Shown one piece after another: positions 23,858 to 37,600 of a stretch of 64,000 bases of DNA. Origin of the DNA: Hsuehochloa calcarea (taxonomy: Eukaryota > Streptophyta > Magnoliopsida > Poales > Poaceae); contig CM070599.1 of NCBI GenBank assembly GCA_036346395.1, positions 24,791,232 through 24,855,231 on the forward strand. Reading direction: 5' to 3'. The translations under genes were made by a program, and so were the position numbers. Numbering within the stretch: position 1 is the stretch's first letter; every line of letters starts with the position of its first letter. The notes below the pieces were generated by a model. The model saw only the letters and a program-made list of their open reading frames with translations. It made no database searches and was not told the origin of the DNA.

Positions 23858-25560
23858 CATGCCGCACAAGACCATGATCACCCAATTGTATACCTCGGCC
23901 AGATTTTTCATAATTACGTCATACCTTGCACCATCAGTGTCATAAAGCAATGCCCACTTTTCCATTTGCTCAACCTCGATCCAATGCGAGAAACATTTGA
24001 TGTTCCTCGCTGTCCTCCTTCTCAAGTCGGGTAGGTTAATATCAGACAACGATGCCAACGTTCTGGTACATCGATTGTGTTTCCAATAGGTTGCTTATTC
24101 CTCTCCCGACGTGTTTGGTAGAGAACTCATCAAACTTCTTGCAGAGTGCAACGAACTTCCTTTGCTGGTTTTGCTTGCACAACCTCTTGAATAGGTTCAT
24201 CAGCCTCTTGCTCTTGAAATACTTGAAAATTATCCCCAATGTGCCACATGCACCAATAGTTCGTGGGTCACGTCATGGAAAAAGTTCATCTAGATCTTTT
24301 GTAGCTTTTTGATGGCCTTAATCAACCCGACATGTCGGCCATGTATTATGCAAACACTTAGGCGTTCACCAACGACTCCAACCTTAAGGTGCCTGAAGAA
24401 CCACAACCACATATCAAAGTTCTCACTCTCAATAAATGCAGTAGCCACGGGAAGGATCTAATTGTTTGCATCCACACCGATTGTCGTCAAGATCTTCCCC
24501 TTGTACTTCCCTATCGAGAATGCTCCATCCACGCACATGAGCGGGTGGTAGTGATGGAAGGCATCAACGCAGGCACCAAATGCAAGGAAAGCCCATTGCA
24601 TTACCGTGTACCCTCTGGGTTTTTTGAAACCTTATCCTTCATAGCAAGGTATGTTACAGGGTGTCTGTCCCTTAACACATCAAGTAATCGAGGGATATTG
24701 TGGTAGGCCAACTCAAACATGCTGAATCTTCTCTCCATTGCCTTCTACTTTGCTCTCCATGCCTTCGCATAGCTGATATTGTACTTGTACCTCTGCTCAA
24801 TGGCGATCATGATGTATTGCGATTACATGTCCTTTTTCTCCACAATCTCCTGTACATAACATTTGCAATGAAAGAAGAAGTGAGGTTGAGGTACTTTGGT
24901 AGTACGTTATTCAGAACACACAAGTGGTACTCCACCTTCGACATGATCTAGTGCATTTCATACTTCAGCTTGTAGGCGTGAACACGTCAAGGATACCCAT
25001 CTTTCTCACACTCCATAGTGTACTGCCCTTTGTTTGATTTGACAATCTTAAACAGCTTCTGCATTGACATCGCCCACAATTTGACAACATCCTGCAAAGC
25101 TGACTTATCCTCAAGCACGACATTAACATGCACGACATTCTGCCCATACTCCCACTGGGAATCGTGGCCATCACTCACAACCAGGCCCCCTGAGTCATGT
25201 CTATTCCAAGCATTAGGCACCGGCGCATCGAGGACATCATCATCATCCGAACAGTCGTCATCTCCTCCTCATCCTCTTCTAATGCTTGTTTTTCAGCCCT
25301 AGCCCTCTGGTCTACTCGCTCCAAGTCATCTACTATGAATTCAATGTCCTCCCCTTCGCATGCATGTCCACTGGGATCGACATGTCTGTTTGCCGTCACA
25401 ACTGCATCTGCACCACCATCCTCAACTTCCACCTGCACACCCATGCTACTCTCCCCTACTTCACAGGCACTTCCAAGTGTACTCGAACACGCTTGAACCA
25501 ACAACACCATTCATAGCCACAACGCCTGCACACTTCCAACCAGGTCTAACATGACTTTGT

Positions 25561-26285
25561 TCGCTCCATCGACCTCAACTCCTAACGGACCACTTCCAGC
25601 GAACGGCTCCACAAGCATCTCACAGTGACACAATATAGTGCTGGGTCCAGTGAGAAGTTGTATGTCAGCCAATGCAACACCTCCCTGATTTTAAGATTAT
25701 CTAGGTTTGGGTGATACATATTGTGATCTACGAAAAATTGCTCAAATCAACCTCACATGGCTCCTCACGAACTTATCCCTACCCGTAAAGCACTTTGAAA
25801 AAACATTGACTTGACACACCTGCCACATGACTCAAAATATTTAGAATGCATGCTAAATAATCATCCTACATTGAGTCTAATGAAAACCAAATTCTACTAT
25901 GCATATCAAAATACTATCTCTATTTCAATTAAATTTGACAATCACGACTGCAAATGTTCAATTAAATTATAAAATTATAAATACCCTAAAACCAAAATCC
26001 CTAGATCGTGTGTATCTAAAGTTGAGCAGGTTAGATCTTCCACTAATCGATCTACAAGTGGGTAGTCTAGCATTATTACGCTAAAACATTTAGATAAATG
26101 ACACACATTCCAAAACTAAACTTGACAAAACCTTAAAAATGTCGATCTACAGCTATAAACCCTAAAAATATCGATCCATAACTTCTACCACTAATCTATG
26201 TTTGTTGTCGTTAACCTACTATGTTTTTATCGAAATGAACAATAAACCATATGAACACAAGAAACTCGCCGAAGAACGAAGAACT
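25561..26285. other. Intergenic, nothing recognised
   Basis: AT-rich sequence without recognisable coding, RNA or terminal-repeat signals. It may contain the outer 5-prime end of the MULE relic. Confidence 0.45.
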
Positions 26286-26286
26286 C

Positions 26287-26445
26287 AGGGAGATTCTCCT
26301 CCTCCTCTGCCCCTCTACTCTCGCTTCCTCTCTTCTCCTCTCCCCCTATCTTCTCTTCTCCTCCCCTCCCTATATTTTCTTCCCTTCCCCTCTCTTTTCT
26401 TTTCTTTTCTTCTCCTCTCCCCTCTCTTCTCTTTCCCCGGTTGGA
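26287..26445. repeat. Polypyrimidine tract
   Basis: About 160 bases are almost entirely C and T on the plus strand (TTCTCCTC-type). The long frames across it, such as 26227-26616 on the minus strand, are products of this composition. Confidence 0.8.
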
Positions 26446-26489
26446 ATGGTGTCTGGATCGGCTAATTGGGCATATAACCGCCCTCAATT

Positions 26490-26800
26490 GCACCTCCATC
26501 CTGCAACTAGCCACAATCACACCACGTGGACGAGACTGGGAGGTTAGTCTCACGACCGAATCGTGACATGCGACGTGACTCACTGTCGTCCTCTTATTGT
26601 ATGACGACAATGTCAATAGGCCTCAGTCGCGGTTTCGTCGCGCGACTCGGCCTACCACGTTAGCTAATCACGGGACCACTGAGCGATTGGGCCTAGTCGC
26701 GCAGTGGCTCAGTGATTGTCGTTTATTTTTGTTAAAAAATAAAACGTGGTTTATTTGTGTAAAAAAATTAATGGTTTATTTGGAGAAAAAAAATCATTGT
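26490..26800 (+). repeat. Dispersed repeat, partner of 17780-18060
   Basis: This is the plus-strand counterpart of the repeat beside the SNF4-like promoter, sharing AGGCCTCAG, GCTAATC, and the TTTATTT-rich tail. Ends and family are not resolved. Confidence 0.4.
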
Positions 26801-28268
26801 TGGAGTATAGTGTACTCTAGTGATGTTTTTCTTGAGTTTGTTTTCTATGATTTTTTTTGAGTTTTTGGAGTGTTGGTAGTTTTTGGGCTAGCAGGTAATT
26901 ACCGGGCGTTGCTTAGGGCTTTGGTGGTTTTTTCTACTTGGGTTGTTGTGTTTTTCTGCCATTTTTTTTTAGCTTTTTTAACCTTTAGTTTTTTACTTTT
27001 TCGGAGGTCTGTTTTATTTTCATTGAGAAAATATGCTCTGGAAGGGATTTTTTATTTTTAGTGTCGTCACATGGTTTCGTGGCCGACATGCCAAAAGACC
27101 ACGTGTAGATGAAGCATATTGCATAAAATAATTCGATCGACGAGCAGAAAGATAGAGAATGGCAACAATATTGACACCATCGTAGATCAGAAAATAGTTT
27201 GGTTCACGATTAGAGAATTCAAGGAAAATGGACAATCCATTAGCTATCTTTAGAGTGGACTCTTCTATAAGCATTACGGCCTAGAATTCCCCTCCTATAG
27301 CACTGATCACAGGCATCCTCGCTGGCATGGATGATAACTCAACTTTTGAAGGAGTGTGAAAACCGACCCAATTTTCACATATAATAAATAGAACTGCTAG
27401 GAATGCCCATCTATTTTTTTGTTAAGAACCAAGACGGTCCACGTAAAATCGACGGTGTTTGGCCTCGAGGGTAGCAAAATAAAAATAAATAAAAACTAGT
27501 ATCAAAGTACCAGTTCTCGATGAATCAAGAACAAGTATGATCAAGAACAACGTTCCCCGGTCCTTACAATAGTGTAACCAAATAGAGAGTGCTCTCGTGA
27601 TTGACGGTGCTCAATCTCGATGTAATAGAAACCCAAAAGATTGCATCACCAGGGCTACCTTCTGCATGACATTCTCTACATTTAATTTGGAATGTGTGAC
27701 ACCACAACATTATTTTCATGCCGAAGGCATATAAACAACAAGAAATACTATTGTATTCCTATGTTTTTGTGCAATTGATAATTGAAGGAATTACTAGATC
27801 AACATGAGCTTCACTACAAAACCAAAAACATAAATTAACACAATTTCTATCCAGTACTACAACACAAATGCATTTCATTTTAAGAAATAAATTGTCACAC
27901 TTAGTTTTGAACATCGCAGTATAACTTGATCCCAGTTACATTTATCAATGTGCTAGGAAATCACACCATCCACAAACACGCCTAATTCTTGATCAACACC
28001 GTATAGCAATAATAGTCTCATAAGCATATAGAGGTGCATAAACAAATAAATATTGGTAATATGAATATTTCAAAGTCCAGCACATAATTGATCACATATC
28101 CAAAATTTCATCTTAATAAGATAATTTTAACAAGAGAGGTCCATACAATAGTTTTTAGTTCAAACCTATAAGAATTTTACACATCAGCCCCTAGGACTTA
28201 CAAAAAAGTTCAATTCAGTCCAAAACATTTACATAAAGGCCCCACCCTTTTCTTAAGGGCAAAGCATC
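26801..28268. other. Intergenic, nothing recognised
   Basis: T-rich sequence at 26800-27060, then ordinary AT-rich DNA. No gene or element was identified. Confidence 0.5.
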
Positions 28269-29170
28269 AGGCAATAGCCAGCTAGCTCCTCCACATGGGG
28301 GGACACTCGTGCCCATACAAGTGGAGGGGAAAACAAGTGGCAACATGCATGCTTCTGCTTGCATGCATGACTACCACATGTAGTCCTACACTCTCTCCCC
28401 TCACAAATAGCAACGGACTTCACCTCCCCTATATAAACATTCCCTGCCAGTTTCCATCTTTGCCCTTTTCACCATCCTCCACCCTTCCACTTTTCACCTT
28501 CACAACCCTTTACTGCTGCCAGCTCAAGGGGAGGGACAACAACTGTCCCTTTCCTTCCTCCCTCTAGCAACCAGGCAGTAGTCAGCTAGCTCCTCTACCT
28601 GGAGGGACACTTGTGCCCATACAAGTGGAGGGGAAAACAACTGCAACATGCATGCTTCAGCTTGCATGCATGACTGGCACATGTAGTCCTGCACTCTCTC
28701 CCCTCATAAATAGCAACAGACTTCACCTCCCCTATATAACCCCCCCTGACAGTTTCCATCTTTGCCCTTTTCACCATCCTCCATCCTTCCACTTTTCACC
28801 TTCATAGTCCTTTACTGCAGCTAGCTCAAGGGGAGGGACCACAGTTGCCCCTTTCCTTCCTCCCTCTAGTAGCCAGGCAGTAGACAGCTAGCTCCTCCAC
28901 CTGGAGGTACACTTGTGTCAATACAAGTGGAGGGGAAAATAAGTGGCAACATGCATGCTTCAGCTTGCATGCATGATTGCCACATGTAGTCCTGCACTCT
29001 CTCCCCTCACAAATAGCAACAGACTTCACCTCCCCTATATAAACCCTCCCTGCCAGTTTCCATTTTTACCCTTTTCACCATCCTCCACCCTTCCACTTTT
29101 CACCTTCACAGTCCTTTACTATTGCTAGCTCAGAGGGGAGGGACAACAAGTGTCCCTTTCCTTCCTCCCT
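28269..29170 (+). repeat. Three tandem 303-bp promoter-like units
   Basis: Units start at 28269, 28572 and 28875 (CAGGCARTAG), at an exact 303-bp spacing; the third ends near 29170. Identity is high, about 90 percent or more by eye. Each unit has paired RY-type motifs (CATGCATG) forming an inverted repeat about 75 bp in, then a TATA box CCCCTATATAA about 160 bp in (28429, 28732, 29035), followed by a pyrimidine-rich leader-like stretch. RY elements are known targets of B3 factors in seeds. No open frame follows any unit, so function is inference. Confidence 0.85.
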
Positions 29171-30944
29171 GCCATCCCCTGCCATTACTTGCCATCAAAA
29201 GGTGCAAAATTATGAGCCCTTAGTAACCTCTTCCTTAAGCATCAACATGTGGCAAAGCATTAGAACTAAAGCATGTTGTTTGACAACACGTTCTAGTTCA
29301 TTTCAATGACATGCTCTTAAATCGCTCTCTAGTTTCACACAATAGCTAGAAGTGTTATCTCAAAGTATAATTTAATCATTTTAGGCAATGCTTGACTTGG
29401 AATGAAAATATGATGGGTTGTTGCACAACAGCTAGTACAATAGGACAAATGGATTATTATTGGTAATAAATTAGATGGTCTATGCTAGGACTATATCATT
29501 GTCATCAGTGGATTCTTTTGGCAGTAAATTCATATGGTTACATGCATTCCGGACTACTCTAAGTTTACACTTCAAATTAATGCTCAATCTAAAATAAAAA
29601 AATCATGCATGCACAAACATTTGTTTGATCTCCAGCATTAACATTCACTATACTTCTTGTTTAAGAACAGGAAAATAGGGTTTAAATAACAGTAGTAAAT
29701 AGATAAATCTGGGCACTTCGAGCATATACATTTAGGACCTCCAACTGCATTATCATGACCCCTTTTATAATTTGGTTACCCAACACATCATGTAATTAAG
29801 TAAAACAAACGGGTTAGCCTCATATTTACTACATTAACAACTCATAATGTGGATGATTAATGTGATGTTTAGGTTTACTCAAACACATGTATATACTCCA
29901 GTAATTACAACACACTTAGATGCACATTCTCCCTGATTTAAGCATAAACATAAGCTCGAAATTTAAAGTATACACAAATTACATCCAGGCGCTTAAAGAC
30001 TAAAGAATATGCATATCAATACCACAATAGGATGCAAGCTTGTAAACTAGATGTTCATGTTAACATTTAGAAGTTTACAAAATTGTCACAAAATGGGGGG
30101 TCATTGATCAGGAAAATATGAGCTAAACACCAATTTACATAGAAGCTCACCTATCTGGTTTAATAACACATACACATACATTTGATCAAAGAGCAGCAAT
30201 AGCTAGAAGTAGCACTCCCATCTAGTTATTGAATTGACTTAATATAATGCTTAGTTTAGAAACAAGTTCTTAAATAACTTAGAGCACGCCTATGTACAAA
30301 ACTGGAATACTATATCTAAATCTTTGGCAGCCACAAGTTCATGTCTACATCTCCAACTGGAGACTTGTTAATTAATTACACTAACCTAACTTCACACTAG
30401 GGTCACCTTGCACAATCTGGAACTCTAAATCATCATTAAGCACTTGTCCTCTTCACATTCCTAGAAATTTGTATCCACTGGACTCTAATTAGATGAGTTA
30501 TATTCTAGTTTAGGCATAAGGCACATAAGTGACACATTGCATAACTTATATTGATTCATGGAAACCTCATATAAGTAGAAGCACAACCAAATACACATAG
30601 TTATGAATCTAAATAATACACAAGGTTTGGATAAAAGTTGTTGATAGCTTGCTACTAGATCACAAGCACCCAAACGTATTGCATTTTGTTAAAAAGGATA
30701 CACATCACACACATACATTCCAAAACACCATTCATGAACTCATTTGTAAATGAAACTAATGTGCCTTAACAATAGTATCACCATGAAGCAAAATACTCTA
30801 CAATGATTGATTGATATGGGTTTAATCAAGGATAGAGCCAGTAGCATGATTGCTATGGGTTTAGTCTAGGATAGAGCCAGTAGCAGTAGAAGGGAGGGAG
30901 TAAAATAGCTTGTACCTAGTGAAATGGTAGACAGGAGTAGAAGC
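29171..30944. other. Intergenic, AT-rich
   Basis: No coding sequence recognised. A short direct duplication (GGATAGAGCCAGTAGCA) lies at about 30832 and 30870, just before the LTR element. Confidence 0.5.
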
Positions 30945-33372
30945 TGTTATAAAATGCAAGGAAAATAGTAGAATCAAGAGACAAATTTTACATGGAAAAC
31001 CCTTGCGAGAAAAACCACAGACGCATGAAGGCGAAATTAACTATGTGAGGAGAAATTACAAGCACATAGAACTTTGGCATACCTAACAGTGCGACTACAA
31101 GGTTACATATACAGGCTAGGGAATAAGAGTCCCTAACAGATAAGGAAACCGAGTTAGAGTGTATTACGCTACTCGACTCCACGTCCAGCGCCAGTCGGTG
31201 CATGTGCCACGTCAAGTATAGACACGATGACAAAATTGGATCATACTTTAACAATCTCCACCTTGAGATAATTTGATCCTATAGTCGAAATATCAAAATA
31301 TCATCCAAATAAGTCTTCATCAACAGACCTTGTGTCTCAAAAGTCCATAGGACTAATCTCAACAAGTAAGACTAGAACTGTCTTATCCAAACGCTTCTCA
31401 TTAAGCCAAAGCCAAATTAAGCGAGTAGACTGGAACAATCTTCTCCAAACGCTTCTCACGAAGCCAAATTGAACAAACCACCAGCAGGTCCAAACACACA
31501 GCTATCAACAAAGCAGATAGACAAATTTGAGTCTCCAATAATTCATGACCCTAACAAAGTCTTGAGTGTGTGCAACTCACCTCCTGAAATGGGCATAAGC
31601 CAAGACATCACCTGTGGTGTTGGATAGATCGCGAAGAACTCATATCATGGAATCTGGTATGCTCCACCTAGAACACAAAAACTTGATAAACAATGCTTGC
31701 TGAAAGAGGAACTTGCACGCGTGGCCATCACACGCATCAAACTGCCGACTTCAAAGGTAAGTGAAATCCATGATATGGTCAATACTGCTCATGTAATACT
31801 GTCCGGATGAAAGGTACTCTTATGCCATAAATGGAGTAGAAGTTGCAGTATACCCATCATATCAAGCTACAACAAATGAACAAATGTTGTAGTATCCATG
31901 CAAAAAAACTAACTCCTTCTTGCACTTAAATCTATCATCTCGAACTGAAATTGGAGCAAAACCTTCACTTTCAAACAACAAAACTCTAGAGAATATCATG
32001 CTAGCTACCATCAGAATGTCATAAAATTCTCGAGAATTAATGTTGCCAAAGCCTCCACAACGATCAACTTAAAAGCGATCCAAATTGCAACATATCCAAA
32101 TGGTGAACGAAACACCAAATTCAGCAGTCCCCATAACTGACATTGTTTTTATCAATACCTCAAAATCTAGATACCAGCAAACCTCCACCTTGGACTCCAC
32201 ATGTGCTTATCTTGCCACAATAACCCATAGAAGATGACAGAGCGTCGAAGAAAACACCAGTGATTGATGACGAAATGAACCAACACTAGGGTAGAACACG
32301 AGTCAACGTCGAGACATAGTTGAGGTGCGGAACGGAGTCGATGAGAGTCAAAATCACCAAGTTGAGGCTACTAAAAGTCGTTGAGTACGATTCTTCCTGT
32401 GTACCGTGCAAGGGATTGCAAAATCCTTGGTACACTTCTACGTACGCGAAGAAAAAACTTTAGAAGCTTCATGGTAGCTTTCTTCGGATGCACATAGCAG
32501 AGAAACCAATCTCTCTAGTACAATTGTCAGGCACGTGAACCAACACAAAGCCAATTTGTCTTCTATGCAGATGAAGTCATTGAGATGCCCCTCCTCGATT
32601 TTGATGATCCTGAACAATTGATTGCTTTGTGCGACGTGTTGCTCCTCCGGAATCAATGTTGTCGATGCCTCCTCCTCCTCGAATTAGATGCTCTAGCTCA
32701 CAGAACATATAATCTCCAACTCGATTGATGAACCTTGCTTCCGACCAAGCCTAAACAACAACTTCACACTGCAATCAAAAACCGAAATGGCTTTGGTAAC
32801 TCTTTGTATGTGTGTTTTTTTGTGTATGTGTCTCGCAAGGAAGCAGCAGACGATGTCTTGTCGAGATGGCGGTGCCGACTTTCCAACAACTCTGCATGTA
32901 TGTCGTGTGGATGCCACCGCAAGATGATCACTTGCACGTCGATCAAACTTCTTATCGCGTTCCGTGTGTCTTTGATGTCGCCACGCGGGTGACGCCCCCA
33001 GGAGGAAATTGATCCTCCGGGGGCAACAACTTGGGTTTCAAACCCAGAGCTCTGATATCACTTGTTATAAAATGCATGAAAAATAGTAGAAACAGGAGAC
33101 ACAAATTTTACATAGAAAACCTTTGCAAGAAAAAACATGAAGGCATGAAGGTGGAATTCACTATATTATGAGAATTATAAGCACGAGGAACTTCAGTATA
33201 TCTAACCGTGTGACTACAGGGGTACACATATACGCTAGGGAACAAGAGTCCTTAACGGAGAAGAAAACCAAATTAGAATCAATTGTGCCACTCGATGCCA
33301 TGTCTAGTGCCAGTCAACAATTGTGCCGCGTCCCACACAAACACGATGATGAAATCTGATCATACTTTGACA
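30945..33372 (-). mobile_element. LTR retrotransposon with 309-bp LTRs, no recognisable coding capacity
   Basis: Two direct LTRs, 30945-31253 and 33063-33372, start TGTTATAAAATGCA and end ACTTTRACA. Flanks GAAGC (30940-30944) and GAAGT (33373-33377) are a near-perfect 5-bp target duplication. On the minus strand a primer-binding site TGATATCAGAGC (33049-33060) differs by one base from the initiator tRNA-Met site TGGTATCAGAGC, two bases inside the LTR. A polypurine tract AAGGTGGAGAT abuts the left LTR at about 31254-31264. So the element reads right to left. The 1.8-kb interior holds only short frames with no gag, protease, integrase or RT motif I can see. It is probably non-autonomous or decayed. 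Confidence 0.85.
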
Positions 33373-34330
33373 GAAGTAGAGTCGAGAGAGAGAGAGAGCT
33401 CATTGTAGCCATAGCTATAGATGCGGTGGACAGCAGGGGCGGCCATTATGCTCCAGAGCACCCGATGCTGCTTTGGAGGCTGTGTTAGTACAATCCTGGG
33501 GTCACCAGATCGGTGTCTCCTGGAGGCGTCATCGGCTTCTTGCTGAGTCGGGAAGGCCAATGGAGCGGCCAAGTGCGACTACGCCTTGAAGGTAAGGGAA
33601 GGATCGTAGAGGTAGTGGTGGCCATCGGAGTCGGGATGTCACTAGAGATGATACCGGTGAGCCCACGCTGGAGTGGTAGAAGACGAAGACACATATTGGG
33701 TCATGGTGGCACAATCGGGCTGTCGAGGGCGTACGATCACCATGGGACACCTCAGCGCCATCTTGGGGGCATCGGTGAAGCTGACGGTTTTGGCGGTGGC
33801 GATTGAGCTCCGGCGGTGAAGGCACTAGGGCTAGTGGATGGCAGCGCATCGGGCAGTGGTAGCCCGATAGGAGGGAGATGGGGGAGTGAGATAGGAGGCG
33901 AGGTAGGGCCATTGACGGCGGGGGAGCCAGCGACGGCACGAGAGAGTGGGTGCAGTGAGTAAACAGAGCTGGGGGATGTCAAGGGAGACCATTGACGGCC
34001 ATGGAAGTCGCCGAAGGTGCTAGGATTAGTGCTAGGGGAGGCGTGTTGACATTTTCGGCAGCGACGGCACGAGTGAGTGGGGGGAGTGTGTGGACGGAGC
34101 CGAGGGATTTCAAGGCAGGCCACCGACGGTGATGGAAGCCGCCGAAGGTGAGGATCAGGGCGACAACGCTACTCGGGTGAGAGAGATAAAGATGTGGGAG
34201 AGATGAGAGAGTGTGGAACGAGGGAGAGAAAGAGAAGGGAGAGGTAGGGTTAACCATTGGGCCGTCAGACAGGTGGGCCCGTTGGCTGATGGACCCCAGC
34301 TGTCAGCCGAGCCTAACCGGACAATTGCTA
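33373..34330. other. GC-rich block with long fortuitous frames
   Basis: A short GA run at 33383-33398 is followed by about 0.9 kb of GC-rich sequence. Proline/serine-rich frames run on the minus strand (33529-33939, 33752-34123) and an overlapping one on the plus strand. None shows a domain. Similar GC-rich blocks occur inside rice gypsy LTRs, and the 56690-57700 block is of the same kind, so I read it as part of an old LTR. Confidence 0.4.
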
Positions 34331-34657
34331 GGCCAAAGTTGAGAGACTAGGCCGAAGGCTTGGGGATTTAGCCCATGACAATAGTGTATCCCATGAATTA
34401 TTTTCCTTTTATTTTCCTGCTGCATTCACACATACACCCCTGAATTAAATTGATATGGTATTAATTCTAAAAATAGTAGGAAATATTCACATATAAAACC
34501 TTGATAATTAGAAAAAATTACACAACATGCATGAATATGGTTTTGCATCATACTTAGGAGCATCCATGATTAAGGCTTTGCATCATACTTAGGACGTAAC
34601 TAGGGAATTCTTTAAAACTTAATTTCAAATTATTATTAGCAGTCAATATCAAGAGCT

Positions 34658-37600
34658 GCCTAAGACACGTAGGATGCGATTCTGGTGCTTTTCAAGCTAA
34701 TCGGAGCTTACTTAGGCAAGTCGCTCCTTTGATCATGTCTTCTAAATTGATTTTGTGGGTTGTGGATTGTTTTAAAATATTGCATGTTTAATGACCTTTA
34801 ATTAAATTCTAAAAACAATTAAAATTTGTCAAGTGGATTGAGTAGATCCACTGGGTGACATTGAGACTGGACCGGGGGGGTCCAACGGTATTGGTATAAC
34901 CCGGGGTAGGGTTATGGAATTATTTGGTGGGTAGAAGAACTTAGGGTGAGCTAAAAAAATCAACCGATGTAGGATTGCATTTTGGAAGCCAAGGTTACTC
35001 TACATAGGGATAACACTTAAGGACATAACCACGTGGCGCTTACTTCAAAAGCGGCACAGACCATACTGACCAAACACCTGGAATGGGACAGGCCGAACTA
35101 AATAACCAGCCAAGTAGTTGCCTCTGCATGGGTGAGAAGGTAGTTTGTTCCTGGTAGGGACAACCACCCTAGGGTGAGATTACGAGGTAGGTATCTCTAC
35201 CTCGTCCCTTTGTGAAATTTGGGTTGATAACAAATGTTAGAGTATGAGCTGGCTAAAGGTTCTAGTTCCTTGGCTTAGTCGTGCACCAATGGAAGCGTAT
35301 GAGATAAGATAAGCAAAATGATGCTATGGGCAAAGCAGTACACCTCTGATTAGAGTAAAATGTGATATCATTTCTAGCTTTCGGGTTTGGAAGTGAGTCA
35401 TGTGGGTTTTCATCTAACACATGTTGTAAGATCCCATGTCGCTCTGCCACCAGTAGATTTCTAAATTTAAAAATATGGTTTTTTTTCCAACAAACAGGTA
35501 ATGGTATCTAACTTATGTGTTATTTGGGATATCCAAATACTTTAGGGAAAAAAGCTTGGTGGCCAATACTATATACTATTGCATGCATCACCTTTTCGCG
35601 ACTTGTTGAGTACCGTTGTACTCAATCTTGCTTCATTGTAGTTTTTCAGATTCTATGATATATGCTAACTTTGATGAGATAGAGGTTGGTATTTATGTTA
35701 ATGTGGGCCTTTATGATGATGATGATGATGATGTTGCTATGGAGGGTTATGATTCTTTGGAGGCCGTGACCAAGACTTGAGTAGAAGACAATCAGGAGGA
35801 AGGCTTAGAAGACTTTTATAATAAATAGGCGAACGGTGTAGTACCACTGTAGCCATACTTAAGGAGGCACTATATGTACCATATGAATAAGACACTATGT
35901 ACTAAACGGTGAACGTTTCTACTTGTTCATGTTGTTTGTTTCCTAAGCTGATCCTATCACAACTCTACTATGTGATGATCTCCATTATGTCAACCTAGTC
36001 AAACATAACGGGGCGTTATGGAGAGCATATATGGTCATATTTTCTCCTTGTGTTGGACCGGAACGACGACTAGAGAGGGGATGAATAGGAGCATGATCTC
36101 TTTTTCACCTTGATCAGATTCAACACGTTTTTCACTCCAATAGCTATGAGAGTTATGAAGATCAATGTACAAGCATAGCGGAAGACTTGTATTGACTCCA
36201 ATCGAAGCCCCAAAGTAAAACCACAAAAACTCAATTCACAATGAGTTGGGCAGTCAGACCTCTCCAAGGGCGGTTTGACCTCTCATAGAAGCGATCGACC
36301 TACAACACGATGAGCAAGAAAACCATTTCGAAAATAAAATTGTAAATAGGTCTAATTTTTGATCCACAACTCCAAACTTCACGAAACTTGGAACACACCT
36401 TCTCTAGGATGTCAGGAACCTATTCCAATTAAGGATTGTGAAGATCTTTGCCAAAGTTCTGACCTTTTTCCGTTTGAGTGAAGGTTGCTCCAAAACCGAG
36501 TCAAAACCAAAATATGATCCAAAAACTTGCTCGTGTGTTAAAGATGATCAAGATAATCCTAGATGTATTACCACATGTCACAGCAAGCAAGATCCAGGCT
36601 AGAAACCAAAGAAAAACCGAAGGATCCAAAAAGCTCCAAAATCACAAAATAGAGAGCAAGAACAAGAAGAAGATCATCTTGATGAATCTTGCTTGGATGA
36701 TTTGAGATAGATGTTGGTTTACAAGGCGCCTAAGACACGTAGGATGCGATTCTGGTGCTTTTCAAGCTAATCGGAGCTTACTTAGGCAAGTCGCTCCTTT
36801 GATCATGTCTTCTAAATTGATTTTGTGGGTTGTGGATTGTTTTAAAATATTGCATGTTTAATGACCTTTAATTAAATTCTAAAAACAATTAAAATTTGTC
36901 AAGTGGATTGAGTAGATCCACTGGGTGACATTGAGACTGGACCGGGGGGGGGTCCAACGGTATTGGTATAACCCGGGGTAGGGTTACGGAATTATTTGGT
37001 GGGTAGAAGAACTTAGGGTGAGCTAAAAAAATCAACCGGTGTAGGATTGCATTTTGGAAGCCAAGGTCACTCTACATAGGGATAACACTTAAGGACATAA
37101 CCACGTGGCGCTTACTTCAAAAGCGGCACAGACCATACTGACCAAACACCTGGAATGGGACAGGCCGAACTAAATAACCAGCCAAGTAGTTGCCTCTGCA
37201 TGGGTGAGAAGGTAGTTTGTTCCCAGGTAGGGACAACCACCCTAGGGTGAGATTACAGGGTAGGTATCTCTACCTACGTCCCTTTTGTGGGGCTGGGTTG
37301 ATAACAAATGTTAGAGTATGAGCTGGCTAAAGGTTCTAGTTCCTTGGCTTAGTCGTGCACCAATGGAAGCGTATGAGATAAGATAAGCAAAATGATGCTA
37401 TGGGCAAAGCAGTACACCTCTGATTAGAGTAAAATGTGATATCATTTCTAGCTTTCGGGTTTGGAAGTGAGTCATGTGGGTTTTCATCTAACACATGTTG
37501 TAAGATCCCATGTCGCTCTGCCACCAGTAGATTTCTAAATTTAAAAATATGGTTTTTCCAACAAACAGGTAATGGTATCTAACTTATGTGTTATTTTGGA

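Larger units (their letters stand above)
19840..25560 (-). pseudogene. Second MULE transposase relic, split by two solo LTRs
   Basis: After removing the solo LTRs at 20236-22001 and 22227-23857, the minus strand resembles the MULE at 4745-7400. It holds an acidic N-terminal part (about 25510-25180), the DDE region (about 24560-24330), a stretch with MNLFKRLCKQNQQRKFVALC (about 24150-24230), and LAEVYNWV (about 23890). A KSKKAQIHLVFLMGTIELHF block follows near 22100, then SWIM-type CNKPMLLHMACSHVLSAC (about 20150-20205) and a zinc knuckle CILCGDYGHRKNKC (about 19850-19895). Unlike the first copy, frame changes and stops are scattered. The family normally carries DDE, SWIM and zinc-knuckle parts in this order. 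No terminal repeats were found. Confidence 0.75.

Noticed and set aside
28595..29029. Cysteine-rich repeated frames on the minus strand (CRTTC...HACKLKHACC)
   Set aside because: They arise because CATGCATG and flanks are translated in each tandem unit; the frames differ in length and lack signal peptide or consistent stops.
28269..29170. CRISPR-like spaced repeats
   Set aside because: The units are long tandem copies without unique spacers, in a plant nuclear context.
33529..34257. Overlapping proline/serine-rich frames on both strands
   Set aside because: Compositional artefacts of a GC-rich block; no start context, domain or exon signals.
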